From Petunia secreta (taxonomy: Eukaryota; Streptophyta; Magnoliopsida; Solanales; Solanaceae), in assembly GCA_029990175.1 (NCBI GenBank), contig JARKIP010000011.1, forward strand, positions 29,734,001 to 29,798,000: a DNA stretch of 64,000 bases, written 5' to 3'. The notes below the pieces were generated by a model. The model did not search any database. It saw only the letters and a list, made by a program, of their open reading frames with translations, and had not been told where the DNA came from. A program made the translations under genes and the position numbers. This document shows, piece by piece, positions 44,157-56,183 of the stretch. How positions within the stretch are numbered: position 1 is the first letter of the stretch; each line of letters opens with the position of its first letter.

Positions 44157-44736
44157 GTCATCTCGCGTAGATGATTAAAAGATTTGATATGCCAAGAAGG
44201 TGGATATAATATTAACAAAGGAGATAACACTCAAATAAAATATAACCACACTAGGAAAGAATATCTTTTGTTAGAAAATAGAAAAACGTAATCTTAGGAG
44301 CACAAAAGAAAACTTTTATAACAGTAAGTTCGATATAAAACTATTTGTATATATAATACTTATTGGTGGAGAGATCAATGCAACATTCACTTTATAAAGT
44401 ACATGGGGCATATAGATACTCTTATATAGGGTAAGAAATTAGTTACAATCTGAATTTCAAAGAGGATGAACAAAATTGCAAGTATCAATTTTGATATAAA
44501 CCATTGATTAATCTCAAAGTCAGGTTGTATATCTTTCAAACTTACGACTTCGGCTGTCACAACAACATCATACCGGGTGTGATCCTACAAGTGAAATCCA
44601 CGAAGAATACAATGTACATAGACCTTACCGCTACATAGTATAAGGTAGATATGGTGTTTTCAATAGACCCTTGGCTCGAGAAAAAGCATTCTGAAAGCAA
44701 ATTTAAAAATATAAGAGTTAAAGTTAAGATGACCAC
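44157..44736. other. Spacer, nothing recognised
   Basis: No gene, repeat or duplication was supported here. It may be the interior of the Helitron-like element. Confidence 0.4.
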
Positions 44737-46049
44737 TGATGTTTGGCATTTTATGCCTATAATTCCTTAATATTTCCTCACGTTTGAGTACTTTATTAGC
44801 CGGTTTTCTAGTTAATGGATGTGATTTTGTGCTGATTTTTTGTCGTATGATTGTAGGTTGTTATGAAGTGCAATTGGAGCTTTAAAGAGCATAATCGAGC
44901 AAGAAAAGGTTGGAATTTGATTGAGGATTGGATCGAGCATACGAAGGCACGACGCGAAGCGAGCTGCGGAGCAAGGAAAGCTGAAAATGGGCAGGCGTGG
45001 CGCGCCCCTAAGGCACCCAAGCTTCTGGCGCGTTTTGGAGCGCGGAGCATGGCCGTTGTGTGCAAGATTCGATGGACTCTGACTTGTTGAGCGCGTTCCG
45101 AGCGCCCCTGGAGCGGGTTTTGAAGTCCTATTTCGTCTAGGCTTAGGCGTAACTAATTGCTAGGCTTTTGCAAACACTATAAATACTCTTTTACTTAGTT
45201 TTTGAAAGGAGTTCAGACTTTGGAGCAATTGTTGAGCACCATACTTCATTGAACATGGGTTTAATTCCTATTCTTTCATCTATTAATCATTTCATCATTA
45301 TTTCATCAAATTATTGTCTTGTGATTATGAGTATGCGAGGCTAAATCCTTTGTTCTAGGGTTAGAGCATTTTATGAAGGTTGATGTTTGAAGATTGAATT
45401 CCACATATTGAATCCCATAACAGATCATTTATTCTTTCTTGATTTCACTTGTTTAATTATTAGGGCCCAATAATTATGCATTATCTATGGTTTTTAGATT
45501 GAACTCGAAAGAGAGAATTTATGAACGCAATAAGAAAGAGTAGGGCTCGATTGTGAACCCGGGCATCGGGGAACCAATTTGAGAGTAGGATAGACATATA
45601 CTTGCTCACCTAGCTTAACTAAATTACAGAGTTCGTTAATGCGTGCACGTGATTCAACCCATAGATATATAGGGATTGGAGTAGCCTGCATAGACCGTGA
45701 AGAATCGAAAGGTTTTCACGGGTACATTTAATCTGTTAGTTAGTAATCTGGGATTCGAGAAGTGGAATCAATTGGAAAACTCAACTGGATTGGTCGTAGC
45801 TCTGACCCTGGACCGTTTCGTTAATATTGTTTACAACCAAGGTTTGCCCCATTGTTTGACCGAATTTCCACCATTTAAATTACTGTTCTTTAGTTACTAA
45901 AATTCTCACTACTGGAAAAGATCCCTGAGTAGTTGTTAAGAAACTGTTTGTTAGGAGTCCAGTCTGAATAGTCCTCGTGGGAACGATACTCTACTTATCA
46001 TTTTATTACTTGTCGATCACGTATACTTGCGTGTGCTTTGGGAGCAACA
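44737..46049 (+). repeat. Athila 5' LTR
   Basis: 1313 bp, starts TGATGTTTGGC and ends GAGCAACA. GC-rich in the first third with many GGCGC and GAGCGC words. A TATA box TATAAATA lies at 45178-45185 after a CAAACAC run. Confidence 0.9.
45178..45185 (+). promoter_or_regulatory. TATA box of the Athila LTR
   Basis: TATAAATA in the context AACACTATAAATACTC. The truncated right LTR ends before this point and so lacks a promoter. Confidence 0.7.
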
Positions 46050-46054
46050 AGTTT

Positions 46055-46071
46055 TGGCGCTGTTGCCGGGG
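46055..46071 (+). other. Primer-binding site of the Athila element
   Basis: TGGCGCTGTTGCCGGGG five bases after the LTR end. The donor tRNA was not identified. Confidence 0.8.
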
Positions 46072-46176
46072 ACTAATAATTGACTGATTTCTTTTTGAAC
46101 GATTACTTATTATCTATTCAGGTTTAATTTTTTTTTTTGTTGAGTTTCTTGTGCTGTTTCAGGTAACAGGTTTTTC

Positions 46177-47690
46177 ATGCAAAGGAATAGAACGAACGAA
46201 CCACTCGCACCTTTTAATCCCGAGCCTGAAAGGACCTTGAGAAGGGTAAGAAGAGAAGCGAGAGACCGAGAAGCACTAGCAATTGTACTTGCTTCCTTGC
46301 CCACTGAAATGGCAGAAGAACAAGCAGTAGCGGTGCGAGATGTTGCTCTCCCCAGCCTGGGGGGAGTGGCGTCTAGCATTGTGAAGCCCGCTATCACCGG
46401 GCACTTTGAGATTAAGCTTGGCATGATTCAGTTGCTGCATGTGACTGGGCAATATGCTGGATTACTTCATGAAGATCCACAGCAATATTTCAGAATTTTC
46501 CGGAGATCAGTGATACTTATACACCAACGGGAGTTCCTACTGATTATGTTCGCTTGACATTGTTCCCGTTTTCACTGATTGGGCAAGCAAGGAAGTGGTT
46601 AAAGGCTGAAAAGCCTGGGTCTATCACTACTTAGGATGACTTGGCTAAGAAGTTCTTGGCTAAGTTTTATCCATCTGCCAAGACAGCCCGGCTGAGGAGT
46701 GAAATTGTGTCCTTCAGACAGATAGAAGGAGAGTCTTTGTATTCAGCCTGGGAGCGGTTTAAAGCTTTACTGAGAGATTGTCCACACCACAACCAATCAA
46801 ATGAGGTTCTGGCACATACTTTTGTTGAGGGGTTGATTGCGCATACTAAGATCGTGGTAGATGCTGCTGCTGGAGGCCAAGTACTGGCCTTAAATTTTGA
46901 CCAGATCTATGATTTACTAGACAAGTTTTCGCAGAGCAATTCTGATTGGCAGGGAGATGGTAGAGCCACTGTGCAGAAAGCTGCTGGGGTACTTCAGTTA
47001 GATGCAGTCAGAGCTGAGGGCGAAGATGGATGCTATTTCCAATCAAATCAGCAAGCTACCTCTACCGCAGACTCAACAACAAACAGCTCCAGTGCAACAA
47101 CTTCAAGTTTTTTGTGAGGTTTGTGGAGATGATCATGCCACTTATGTCTGTCCATCTAATCCAGAGTCAGTGTATTATGTGGGTAATCAGAACAGGCCAC
47201 AGGGTCAGAATCGCAATCAATATGGTAATAGCTACAACACCAATTGGCGTAGTCACCCAAATTTTTTCTAGAGGGATAATCGTGAGCAGCTACAAGGCAA
47301 TGAAAGATCCCAAAATAATCTTCAAAATGCACCACAACAGGGGTCACAGTCGCAGGCTCAGCCACAACAGCCTAGTTCAGTTGAGGATATGCTTAGAAAA
47401 ATTCTTGCAGGGCAACAAAAACTCATGGATGATTCAGCAGCTCAGGCATAAACAATAAAAGATTTCACTAATGCTCAGAAAGATCTTGAGAGGCAAATGG
47501 GGCAGCTAGCTGGAGCACAGAATAACAGACCTCGGGGTGCTTTGCCAAGTGATATAAAGAAAAATCCTAAGGAATTTGTGCAAGCAGTTACTTTGAGGAA
47601 TGGAAGAGCTCTAGAAGAAGTTCCCCCAAAGCCAAGGAAGCCTGTTGGTGAGTTAGAGCCTAATGCTGATAGAGAGGTGGAGAAATAAGC
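46177..47690 (+). pseudogene. Athila gag, broken
   Basis: Capsid protein. The ATG at 46177 opens an Arg- and Glu-rich N-terminus. The frame shifts near 46500. In the next block (46641-47117) the retrotransposon gag domain is clear: KKFLAKFYPSAKTARLRSEI, SAWERFKALLRDCPHH. A TAG at about 46632 replaces the Trp expected before DDLAKKF. A Cys/His knuckle, CEVCGDDHATYVC, follows in another frame near 47113-47151, with Gln/Asn-rich sequence and a stop at about 47269. The final block runs 47497-47688. Several frame changes; not functional. Confidence 0.85.
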
Positions 47691-47795
47691 TGAGAAAGTG
47701 ATAGAAAAGCAGCCCGAGCCTGCTATTGTGAGACCACCACCACCTTTCTCTCAGAGACTTCAGAAGCAGAAAAATGATGCAGCCTGCAAGAAATT

Positions 47796-48905
47796 TTGGA
47801 GATCTTGAGTCAGATTCAGGTAAATATTCCTTTGGTGGAGCTTTTGCGGGATGTTCCCAGATATTCTAAATACATCAAGGACATTGTTGCTAACAAGAGA
47901 AGACTGACTGAGTTCGAGACAGTTGCACTCACTGAGGAGTGCAGTTCTAGAGTTAGAAGCAAGTTTCCTCAGAAATTGAAGGATACTGGCAGTTTTACTA
48001 TTCTCTTGAAAATTGGGGAGCATGAGGTTGGACGAGCTTTGTGTGACTTGGGTGCTAGTGTGAATTTAATGCCTTCATCAGTTTTCGAAAAACTGGGCCT
48101 GGGTGAACCACGACCAACTATTGTGACTCTGCAACTGGCTGATAGATCTTTGACATGCCCCGAGGGGGTCATTGAGGATGTGCTTGTACAAGTGGGTCAA
48201 TTTATATTGCCTGTTGACTTCATTATTCTTGACTATGAAGCTGATCTTGAGGTTCCTCTCATCTTGGGAAGAGGATTTTTGGCTACTGCTGATGCTGTCA
48301 TTAGAGTTAGAGCTGGAAAGATGATTATGAAGGTAAATGGTGAAGAAGCTGTGTTCAATGTGTTAAGAGCTACCCAGCTTCCTTCCCATTATGAAGAGTT
48401 GTCCATGGTGAAAGTGGTAGATGAAGAGTTGACTGCTGATGAGAGGTCATTCTTGGCCTCTAATGTTGATTCTCTGGAGAGGGCACTCTTGTGTGATGAT
48501 GATGATATCCTGAAGGATGATGCAATTGAAGAATATGTGGAGATTCTTAATATGCAGAGTAAATTCATCCCAGGATGGAAGAAATTTGAGGAGCTTGATA
48601 GGTCGTTGACCTTAACTCTTGCTAAACTGTCTATTGAGAAGGCTCCTACTCTTGAACTCAAACCTTTACCTGCGCATTTGCATTATGCTTATTTGGGTGA
48701 GGGTAATACCTTGCCCGTGATCCTTTATTCTTTGTTGTCTGATGTGCAGGTTGAAAAGGTGTTGAGAGTGCTGCGAGAGCGCAAGAGAGCTATTGGCTGG
48801 ACCATTGCTGATATTAGAGAGATTAATCCTTCCTTCTGCATGCACAAAATCCTTTTGGAGGAAGGCCATAAGCCATCTATAGAGCTTCAGAGGAGACAAT
48901 TATGA
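47796..48905 (+). pseudogene. Athila protease and linker to RT
   Basis: 370 codons are open. The aspartic protease motif is ALCDLGASVNLMP near 48033-48072, and VPLILGRGFLATADAVI near 48252-48302 is the later conserved strand. A long acidic linker follows (LCDDDDILKDDAIEEY), then the entry to RT (FCMHKILLEEGHKPS). The frame ends at 48903-48905, where several bases are missing before the first RT motif. The protease itself looks complete. Confidence 0.85.
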
Positions 48906-51505
48906 AGGAGGTGGTGAAGAAAGAAATTATCAAGTGGCTCGATGCTGGTATTATTTTTCCTATCTCTGATAGCAAGTGGGTGAGCCCAGTGCAATGTGTC
49001 CCAAAGAATGGGGGCATGACAGTGGTGAAGAATGAGCATAATGAATTGATTCCTATAAGAACAGTCACAGGGTGGTGAATTTGCATTGATTATAGTAAGT
49101 TGAACAAGGCCACCAGGAAAGACCACTTCCCACTCCCCTTTATTGATCAAATGATGGATAGACTTGCTATGCATGCGTATTATTGCTTCTTGGATGGGTA
49201 TTCGGGCTACAATCAAATTGTGATAGATCATGAAGATCAAGAGAAGACTACATTTACTTGTTCATATGACACCTATGCATTTAGGAGGATGCCGTTTGGA
49301 TTATGTAATGCTCCTGGAACTTTTCAGCGATGCATGATGACTATTTTCACCGACATGGTGGAAAAATTTGTTGAGGTGTTCATGGATGATTTCTCGGTAG
49401 TTGGTGATTCCTTTGATGATTGCTTGAAGAATTTAGACGCTGTGCTGAACCGTTGTGAAGAAACAAATTTGGTGCTGAATTGGAAAAAATGTCACTTCAT
49501 GGTTCAACAAGGCATAGTACTTGGGCACAAGGTGTCAAAGCAAGGGATCGAGGTAGATAAAGTGAAGATTGAGGCTATTGAGAAATTACCACCACCTATC
49601 TCTGTTAAGGGAGTGCGTAGTTTCTTGGGACATGCAGGTTTCTATAGGCGTTTCATAAAGGACTTCTCTAAAATTTCTAATCCCATGTGCAAGTTGTTGG
49701 AGAAGGATGTGAAATTTGAGTTTAATGATGCGTGTCTCAAGACATTTGAAGAATTTAAGAAAAGGTTGGTGATTGCACCAATCATCATTGCTCCTGACTG
49801 GTCTTTGCCATTTGAATTGATGTGTGATGCGAGTGATAGTGCTATTGGGGCTGTTCTAGGCCAAAGAATTGGAAGAATCTTTCACTCCAACTATTATGCT
49901 AGCAAGACTCTTGATGCAGCCCAATCAAATTATACCACCACTGAGAAGGAGTTGCTAGCCGTTGTGTATGCTTTTGATAAATTCAGATCTTATTTGGTTG
50001 GCACTCGTGTTGTTGTCTACATTGATCATGCCGCAATCCGGTATTTGTTTGAGAAGAAGGATTCCAAGCCTAGGCTAATTCGATGGGTTCTCCTATTGCA
50101 AGAGTTTGATGTTGAAATTCGAGATCGCAAGGGGACCGAGAATCAAGTAGCCGATCATTTGTCAAGGCTGGAGAATAGGGATCATGTAGATGAAGGGCCT
50201 GAGATTAAAGAAGTGTTCCCTGATGAGCAGCTTTTTTCTTTAGCGGCAGCCGAGGTGCCATGGTATGCTGATATGGTGAACCTAATTGTGAGTAATATGT
50301 ATCCTCCTGGGGCTACAGCTGAGCAAAGGCGCAAACGCCTTCATAAGAGCAGATTTTATGTGTGGGATGAGCCTTATTTGTACAAGATAGGCCCTGACCA
50401 ATTAGCTAGGAGATGCATTCCAGGGGTAGAAGTTGAGTCGATTCTACAGAGCTTCCATTCCTCTCCTTATGGTGGCCATCTTGGTGGAGATCGAACAACT
50501 GCAAATGTACTTCAGTCTGGGTTCTTTTGGCCTACTTTGTTTAGAGATGCTGATGTTTTTGTTAAGCAGTGTGATCGTTGCCAAAGAACGGGTACTATTT
50601 GTAGGCATCAGGAGATGCCTTTGAAAAATATTCTGGAGATTGAGCTGTTTGATTGCAGGGTGATTGACTTTATGGGACCATTCCCACCTTCCATGGGCCA
50701 CAAATACATTCTCGTGGCGGTTGATTATGTGTCTAAATGGGTGGAGGCTGTGGCACTTCCAACAAATGATGCAGGTGTGGTGGTAAAATTCTTGAAGAAA
50801 AACATTTTCTTTCATTTTGGAACACCGCGGGCTATAATCAGTGATGAAGGTACTCATTTTTGCAATCGGTTGTTCAATAAACGGTTGGCCAAGTATGGGG
50901 TGCGCCACTAGGTGGCAACTGCTTATCATCCCCAAACTAGTGGCCAAGTAGAGGTGTCAAATAGAGAGATTAAGCAAATCCTTGAGAAAACTGTGAATGC
51001 CTCAAGGAAGGATTGGGCTATGAAGTTAGATGATACTCTTTGGGCCTATCGGACTGCATTTAAAACGCCTATTGGAACTTCTCCATATAGGCTTGTTTAT
51101 GGTAAGGCCTGTCACTTGCCCATTGAGCTTGAGCATAAAGCATATTGGGCGATTCAAAAGCTCAATCTTGATATGGCATTGGTGGGTGAGAAGAGAATGC
51201 TTCAATTGCATGAGCTTGAAGAGTTCCGTTTCCATGCTTATGAAAATGCAAAATTGTATAAGGAACGGACAAAGAAGTGGCATGACAAACACATTGAGCG
51301 TCGTCAGTTTGAGCCTGGGCAGCTGGTGTTGTTGTTCAATTCGAGGTTGAAGATATTTTCGGGCAAGTTGAAGTCAAGATGGTCGGGGCCGTTTGAAGTA
51401 GTTCATGTTACCGCACATGGAGCGGTTGAGTTGAGAGCCCCCGATTCGGAGAAGACGTTCTTGGTGAATGGCCAAAGAGTGAAGCATTATTGGGGGGTGC
51501 GGTGA
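48906..51505 (+). pseudogene. Athila RT, RNase H and integrase
   Basis: RT begins near 48902 (MKEVVKKEIIKWLDAGIIFP) and is cut by a TGA at 49076-49078, at a site where CGA is likely ancestral. From 49100 a 603-codon frame carries FLDGYSGYNQI, MPFGLCNAPGTFQRC, the catalytic FMDD (about 49381-49392), RNase H (LMCDASDSAIGAVLGQ; TTTEKELLAVVYAFDKF) and integrase: SSPYGGHLGGDRT, CDRCQRTG, VIDFMGPF, IISDEGTHF. A TAG at 50909-50911 splits it. The rest is open at 50912-51505 (GQVEVSNREIK with the catalytic Glu; SRWSGPFEVV). Catalytic residues are kept; only a few point changes prevent translation. Confidence 0.92.
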
Positions 51506-52149
51506 ATCATCGTACCTTCATTACTTTGAGGGATCCATGATTGATACTCGTCGTGCCACGATGTTAAATAAGGCGCTTCTCGGGGGGCAACCTGAGTTTG
51601 TACTTGTAATAGTTTAGTTGTTTTGTATTTTATAGCGTCATGTAGTTTTTATTTTGTTGTGTCATTTTTGTAAGTATCGGGAGTGCTAAACGAGATGCAG
51701 TTGATGTATTGAGGGGTTTGGAGTACTATGAGGCATGTCCCGCGCTTGGGTTCGCGCTTGGACTAAAATTCGGTACGAAAAAAAATTGCTCGAGCGCATT
51801 TGGGAGTGCCCCGCGCCTCCCATCGCGTCCGGATGATCAGTGAAGGCAAAAAGTTGGCCGCAATAGACGCGCCCCGCATCCCCCATCACGCGAGGACAAG
51901 CAAAACGCACAAAATGGTGCGCGCTTTTGGCCCGCGCCGCGCCCCTATGGCGCGGGGCAATTTTTTTTTTAAAAATCCGGGTCAAAACGGGTTTTGCCCC
52001 GTGACCCGGATTCCCTTTCCCCTCTTTACCCGATCCCCCTTCCCTTTTCTTCATTATTTTCACTCAAAACACTCCCAAAACTCCCCCAAATCACTCCTAC
52101 TTCTTGAAAATCATCTCAAGTTCTTCCCCAATCATCCTAAGCTCTTCAA
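51506..52149 (+). promoter_or_regulatory. Region between Athila pol and extra ORF, with a gene-like leader
   Basis: About 51720-51960 is GC-rich with many GCGCC words like the LTR. A hairpin with stem TCCGGGTCA lies at 51976-52010. From about 52010 to 52149 the DNA is rich in C, T and A with no ATG, like a plant 5' leader, and it ends at a donor site. This suggests a separate or spliced transcript for the extra ORF. No TATA box was clear. Confidence 0.4.
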
Positions 52150-52699
52150 GTAAGTGATTCTCCTCTCTCTCTTTCCATTACATAGTAAGTTAACATTCTC
52201 TTTCGATGTTTAAATCCCTAACTAGTGTGCAAGCATGTGATGAGAATTTGATCTTAAATTGCTTATATTAATAATTGTGCTTCATGCTTGGCTTGTATAC
52301 TTGCAAAAAGGGATCTCCCAATAATTTGGGAGGGTTATTACATTACTTTAGCTATTGAAATTGCAAGTTGAAAATTGTGCACACCAAGTGTTTGTTAAAA
52401 AGCCTCAACTATGAAAAATACTTAACCTTGTGAGTAACAATGGTATCCTTAGGCTTAACTTGAACATTGGATGTCGCACATGCATAGAATTGGCTACTTT
52501 GTAACCCCCACTAGCTTGATCATGAAGTCCACGCCCGTGGCAATTTGTGCAATGCTAGTTTTCGCTAAGTGTGGGGTCGCTCGTGGTTATGAGTTGAATT
52601 GTTGATACATTTAATGAACGATAAGTGTGGGGTGGTGACCCACCCAATTAACTTTGTGCTTGAATTGAAATCTCATAATGGCATTTTTGTTTGATATAG
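52150..52699 (+). other. Putative intron in the leader of the Athila extra ORF
   Basis: The donor is CAAGTAAGTG at 52150 and the acceptor TTGATATAG ends at 52699. Removing the 550 bp places ATGGTTAGAAC (52705) as the first ATG of the message. The upstream ATG at 52678 would be spliced out. This is inferred from the sites alone. Confidence 0.45.
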
Positions 52700-52704
52700 G
52701 TACC

Positions 52705-53946
52705 ATGGTTAGAACATCCACCAAAACGGGCTCTTCCTCCGCCTCAGCTCCTAAAAAGTCATTACAAGCCGAGGCTTCATCAAGCAAAGCAAAGGGCAAG
52801 GCACCAGCCAAGGCCAAGGCTAGAGTTCCTAAGGATGCGGTGCCTATCCCAAGGCCCGGTGGTAGGACGAGGTTCGGCCTCTCCTTTGTGAAGAAGGGAG
52901 AAAACAAAACTTGGTACAAGAATGTGCGGCTTGCGGGATATATTCCCGAGCAAGCCATTGATGAGAGGAAGTTGATGCAAAAGTGTCGGGGTGTGGGAGA
53001 TGCCATTCACGCATTGCATTGGGACTCGGTCTTTGAGAGTCCGGGCCATGCCAACCTCGACCTTGTGCAAGAATTCTATGCCAATTGGGACCCTATGGAA
53101 GCGTGGAAAGAGGACGACATGGTCTCAATTAGTGGGAAGAAAGTAGAACTGGACCACACTGCATTGAACACCTTCTTGGGGGTAGAAGACCCCGATTATG
53201 ATGAGCTGCGGGAGTTTATAAAGAGGCCTGACTACAAGGCCATGCGAGAGGCATTGTGTGGTGAAGGCTCCACCCATCGGTGGGAGCGATCTGAGACAGG
53301 TAGACACAAACACATGCTCTTTTCGCAATTTTTGAAGACAGCTCGAGTGTGGATGTGGTTGATCAATGCACGCATTCTACCTGCGTCCCATTATTCCGAG
53401 GTCACCAAGACTCGGGCGTGCATGATCTACTTCTTGATGACTAGGAAACCGGTTAACATTGGCTACTATATGCTGAAAGTGATTAAAGAGCAAAAGAACT
53501 CGAAGACATGTAGCCGATTTTACTTTGGGAACATCCTTACCCAGTATCTCGAGAAGGAGGGTGTCCCAGTTGATGAGTTCGGGGATCGCATTGTCCCCGA
53601 CATTGAGAAGGCCTTTGATATCGCAGCAGTGAAGAGTGTGACCACCACTGCACCGGTGCGACTGACAGCAGACGAGTGGCGGGACACAAACGCCAACTTA
53701 TCCGCACGTCAGTACTTGATGATGGAGCATATGGCCCGGCAGACTGGCATGGATATGGCTGCGCTTGATCGTACAGTTCTTTTATTGGAGTCTTTGAGAC
53801 GCCTGCTGGGTATGACTCAGGCGGTGGTGCTACCCCCGGAGGAGGATGAGAACATTGATTCGGACATCGTAGACCGTGATCCGGACGGTGATGGTGTGGA
53901 GACAGATGCAGAGGGAGGTGCCACAGATGTGGAGGAGGAGGATTAG
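52705..53946 (+). CDS. Athila extra ORF (putative plant transposon protein), intact
   Basis: 413 codons from ATG 52705 (ACCATGG, a good start context), or 422 from 52678; the later start fits the putative splice acceptor. The N-terminus is basic, Ser- and Lys-rich (about residues 1-50). The middle (LHWDSVFES, QEFYANWDP, SISGKKVELDHTALNTFLGV) matches the 'putative plant transposon protein' domain found in the 3' ORF of Athila-type elements. A Trp/Met-rich helix follows (ARVWMWLINARILP), and the C-terminus is strongly acidic (DRDPDGDGVETDAEGG). No signal peptide or clear membrane span, so an envelope role is not supported here. It is open throughout, unlike gag and pol. Function is unknown. Confidence 0.8.
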   Translation: MVRTSTKTGSSSASAPKKSLQAEASSSKAKGKAPAKAKARVPKDAVPIPRPGGRTRFGLSFVKKGENKTWYKNVRLAGYIPEQAIDERKLMQKCRGVGDAIHALHWDSVFESPGHANLDLVQEFYANWDPMEAWKEDDMVSISGKKVELDHTALNTFLGVEDPDYDELREFIKRPDYKAMREALCGEGSTHRWERSETGRHKHMLFSQFLKTARVWMWLINARILPASHYSEVTKTRACMIYFLMTRKPVNIGYYMLKVIKEQKNSKTCSRFYFGNILTQYLEKEGVPVDEFGDRIVPDIEKAFDIAAVKSVTTTAPVRLTADEWRDTNANLSARQYLMMEHMARQTGMDMAALDRTVLLLESLRRLLGMTQAVVLPPEEDENIDSDIVDRDPDGDGVETDAEGGATDVEEED

Positions 53947-55819
53947 GACCGCGTTCCAGCGCACCGTCCATTGTAGGCTGACTGGCCCTCAGGGAAGTTT
54001 TTTTATCTTTGCACTTTTTATTTTTAGAACCAAGGACACTGCTTGTTTTAAGTGTGGGGTGGGGGAACACCCCTTTATTTTTGAGGTTAGGGATGCATGT
54101 ACCGTTAGGATTTTTCCTTTGTCACTTGACTTTATTTGTATTTGTTTCTTGCCTTAATATATGAAAAAATGAAAAAAAAAATTAGAAAACCAATGAAATA
54201 TTGCAAAAAGATTTTCCTTTGAGTTTTTATTAGTGGTACACGTCATCCACCCCGTGGTTTTTCTTATGGCTTCGGTTCTTTTCCACGGGGAGGCCTTTGA
54301 ACCGGGTAGTTTTTATTTTTTTTAGGATTACAGTAGTTAGTTATAGGTGGCCCTAGACGAATGAAATGGGTAGAATGCTAGGTGCCTTTGATTTGTTTGA
54401 TACCGGTGGACTTGAACTTGTTGCATGTGCTATTAGTGGTGTCCTTTGGTTTTAAATTGTGATGCATGCCTAGATAAAATGGAATGACCCCCTTGAGATG
54501 CTTGAATCCACTCACTTGACTTTGTTGTGAACCTTTGCGTATTAGTGCTTAATTTTCCACAAGTTGCACCCTATTTGCTTGATTGAGAGTTGTGATGGAG
54601 CCATTTTATGTGGACTGTGTGCAATGTGTATTGTGAGGCATATTCTATTGTGTTTCATGTTTGCATATTGGTGTCTAGAACTTGCCCCGTGTGTGTGCAA
54701 AACGAAATCCTAGGTTTGCTCTAGTCGGGAAAAGATACAGGCCTTCTTGGATAAGCCTTTGACCTTGATTTTCCTACCCTTATATACACCTTAGACTTAT
54801 TTGTTGTGATATCTTTGATCTTTTGTTGGCACCCGCACCGCAAGCCTACCCACTTATTCTAAATTGCTTTCTTTTGACCCTTTACTCCTTAGGCACTTTA
54901 ATTGATGATTTTATATTATTGTGGAGTTTGTGGTTGAAATATTGGGAGGGTTTTGAGTGGAACCAATGAGGGAAATATGTGATGAATTGTGAAGTAGTTG
55001 ATTATGAGCATTGGCAAGGTTTGGAAAGAAGTGAATAGAGAAAAAAAAATCAAATGAAAAGAAAAAAAAGGGAATTGAAAAAGAAAAAGAAAAAAAAAAG
55101 AAAGAAAAGAATATCCATCCTTGCTAGTGTGTGCTTAAAAAAAAATTACTACTTTGATGAAAAAGGTGTGTGAGAAATTTGTTGGTTGGGTGGTGAAATG
55201 GGTGGCTTTGATGAGATATGTGCTTAATTTGGTTGTGATGTATTATAGTGCTTAGGGAGGTAGTCACTACTACCCATATGTATCCTACCAGCCCCTTAGC
55301 CTACATTACAACCCTTTTAAAGTCCTAGTTAATCCCGATTGGAATGAGCCTACATTAGTGGAGTCCTACACTACAGGCAAGCCTATGGTACATCATGTGC
55401 GACATGTGAGCTTTTCATGAGAGTGAGTGAATTCTTTCTGTGCTATTGTCCCCATTCTATTCTTGATATGCATTGTTGTGTGTGAAACTTGGGGGACATT
55501 CTCTTGCTTCATTTTGGTGAGGGCACACGGTTTACATGAGATAGGTCAAGTCGTAGCTTCTTGGTTGAATAGGTAGGTGTGACTTTGTGGGAGCATGGTT
55601 GCAATGAGTCGAGTTTGTGCATTTGAGTTATCTTGGGGTGGTTGTTCTCATGTTTTTGAGTTTGTGATATTGTTGGCATGTTGGTTGGACCCATAGTAGT
55701 CATGTATGCAATTGTTCAATGGTTGGTATCAACCATAGTCATAGGCAGACCTGTTCTACCTAGGTTGGGAGGTTATTTATGATTGCTCGAGGGCGAGCAA
55801 AGGTTCAAGTGGGGGGTGG
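53947..55819. other. Athila 3' non-coding region
   Basis: No gene was seen. AAGTGTGGGGTGGGGG at 54050-54065 resembles the purine tract at the LTR edge. A purine-only stretch of A and G runs lies at about 55036-55110. Short blocks around 54240-54300 repeat CCACGGG-type words. Confidence 0.6.
55807..55819 (+). other. Polypurine tract of the Athila element
   Basis: AAGTGGGGGGTGG directly before the right LTR start TGATGTTTGGC. Confidence 0.75.
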
Positions 55820-56183
55820 TGATGTTTGGCATTTTATGCCTATAATTCCTTAATATTTCCTCACGTTTTCGTACTTTATTCGCCCGTTTTCTAGTTAATG
55901 GATGTGATTTTGCATTGATTTTGTGTCGTATGATTGTAGGTTGTTATGAAGTGCAATTAGAGCTTTAAAGAGCATGATCGACCAAGAAAAGGTTGGAATT
56001 TGACTGAGGATTGGATCAAGCACACGAAGGCACGACGCGAAGCGAGCTGCGGAGCAAGGAAAGCTGAAAATGGGCAGGCGCGGCACGATTCGACGGACTC
56101 TGACTTGTTGAGCGCGTTCCGAGGCACAAGGCGCCAGCTATAGCGCCCCTGGAGCGGGTTTTGAAGTCCTATTTCGTCTAGGA
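55820..56183 (+). repeat. Athila 3' LTR, truncated and rearranged
   Basis: It matches the left LTR from its first base to CGTCTAGG, then the similarity stops at about 56183. Inside, about 85 bp present in the left LTR (GGCACCCAAGC to GTGCAAG) are missing, and a short block GGCACAAGGCGCCAGC is extra. Confidence 0.85.

Larger units (their letters stand above)
44737..56183 (+). mobile_element. Ty3/gypsy LTR retrotransposon, Athila lineage, right LTR truncated
   Basis: The left LTR is 44737-46049. A primer-binding site TGGCGCTGTTGCCGGGG follows, as is usual in Athila. Gag, protease, RT, RNase H, integrase and a downstream extra ORF follow in order on the plus strand. A G-rich tract precedes the right LTR, which starts at 55820 but matches only about the first third of the left one. 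No target duplication can be read because the right end is lost. Gag and pol contain several stops; the extra ORF is intact. Confidence 0.93.

Noticed and set aside
44808..45090. Open frames in the Athila left LTR, partly repeated in the right LTR
   Set aside because: They are inside LTR sequence with no start context or domain; the right LTR copy breaks the frame.
51686..52153. Open frames of 117-125 codons on both strands in GC-rich DNA
   Set aside because: They lie in the non-coding stretch between Athila pol and the extra ORF and are explained by high GC and few stops.
53537..54070. 177-codon minus-strand frame opposite the Athila extra ORF
   Set aside because: Shadow of the real ORF; Pro- and His-rich as expected from the complement of acidic codons.
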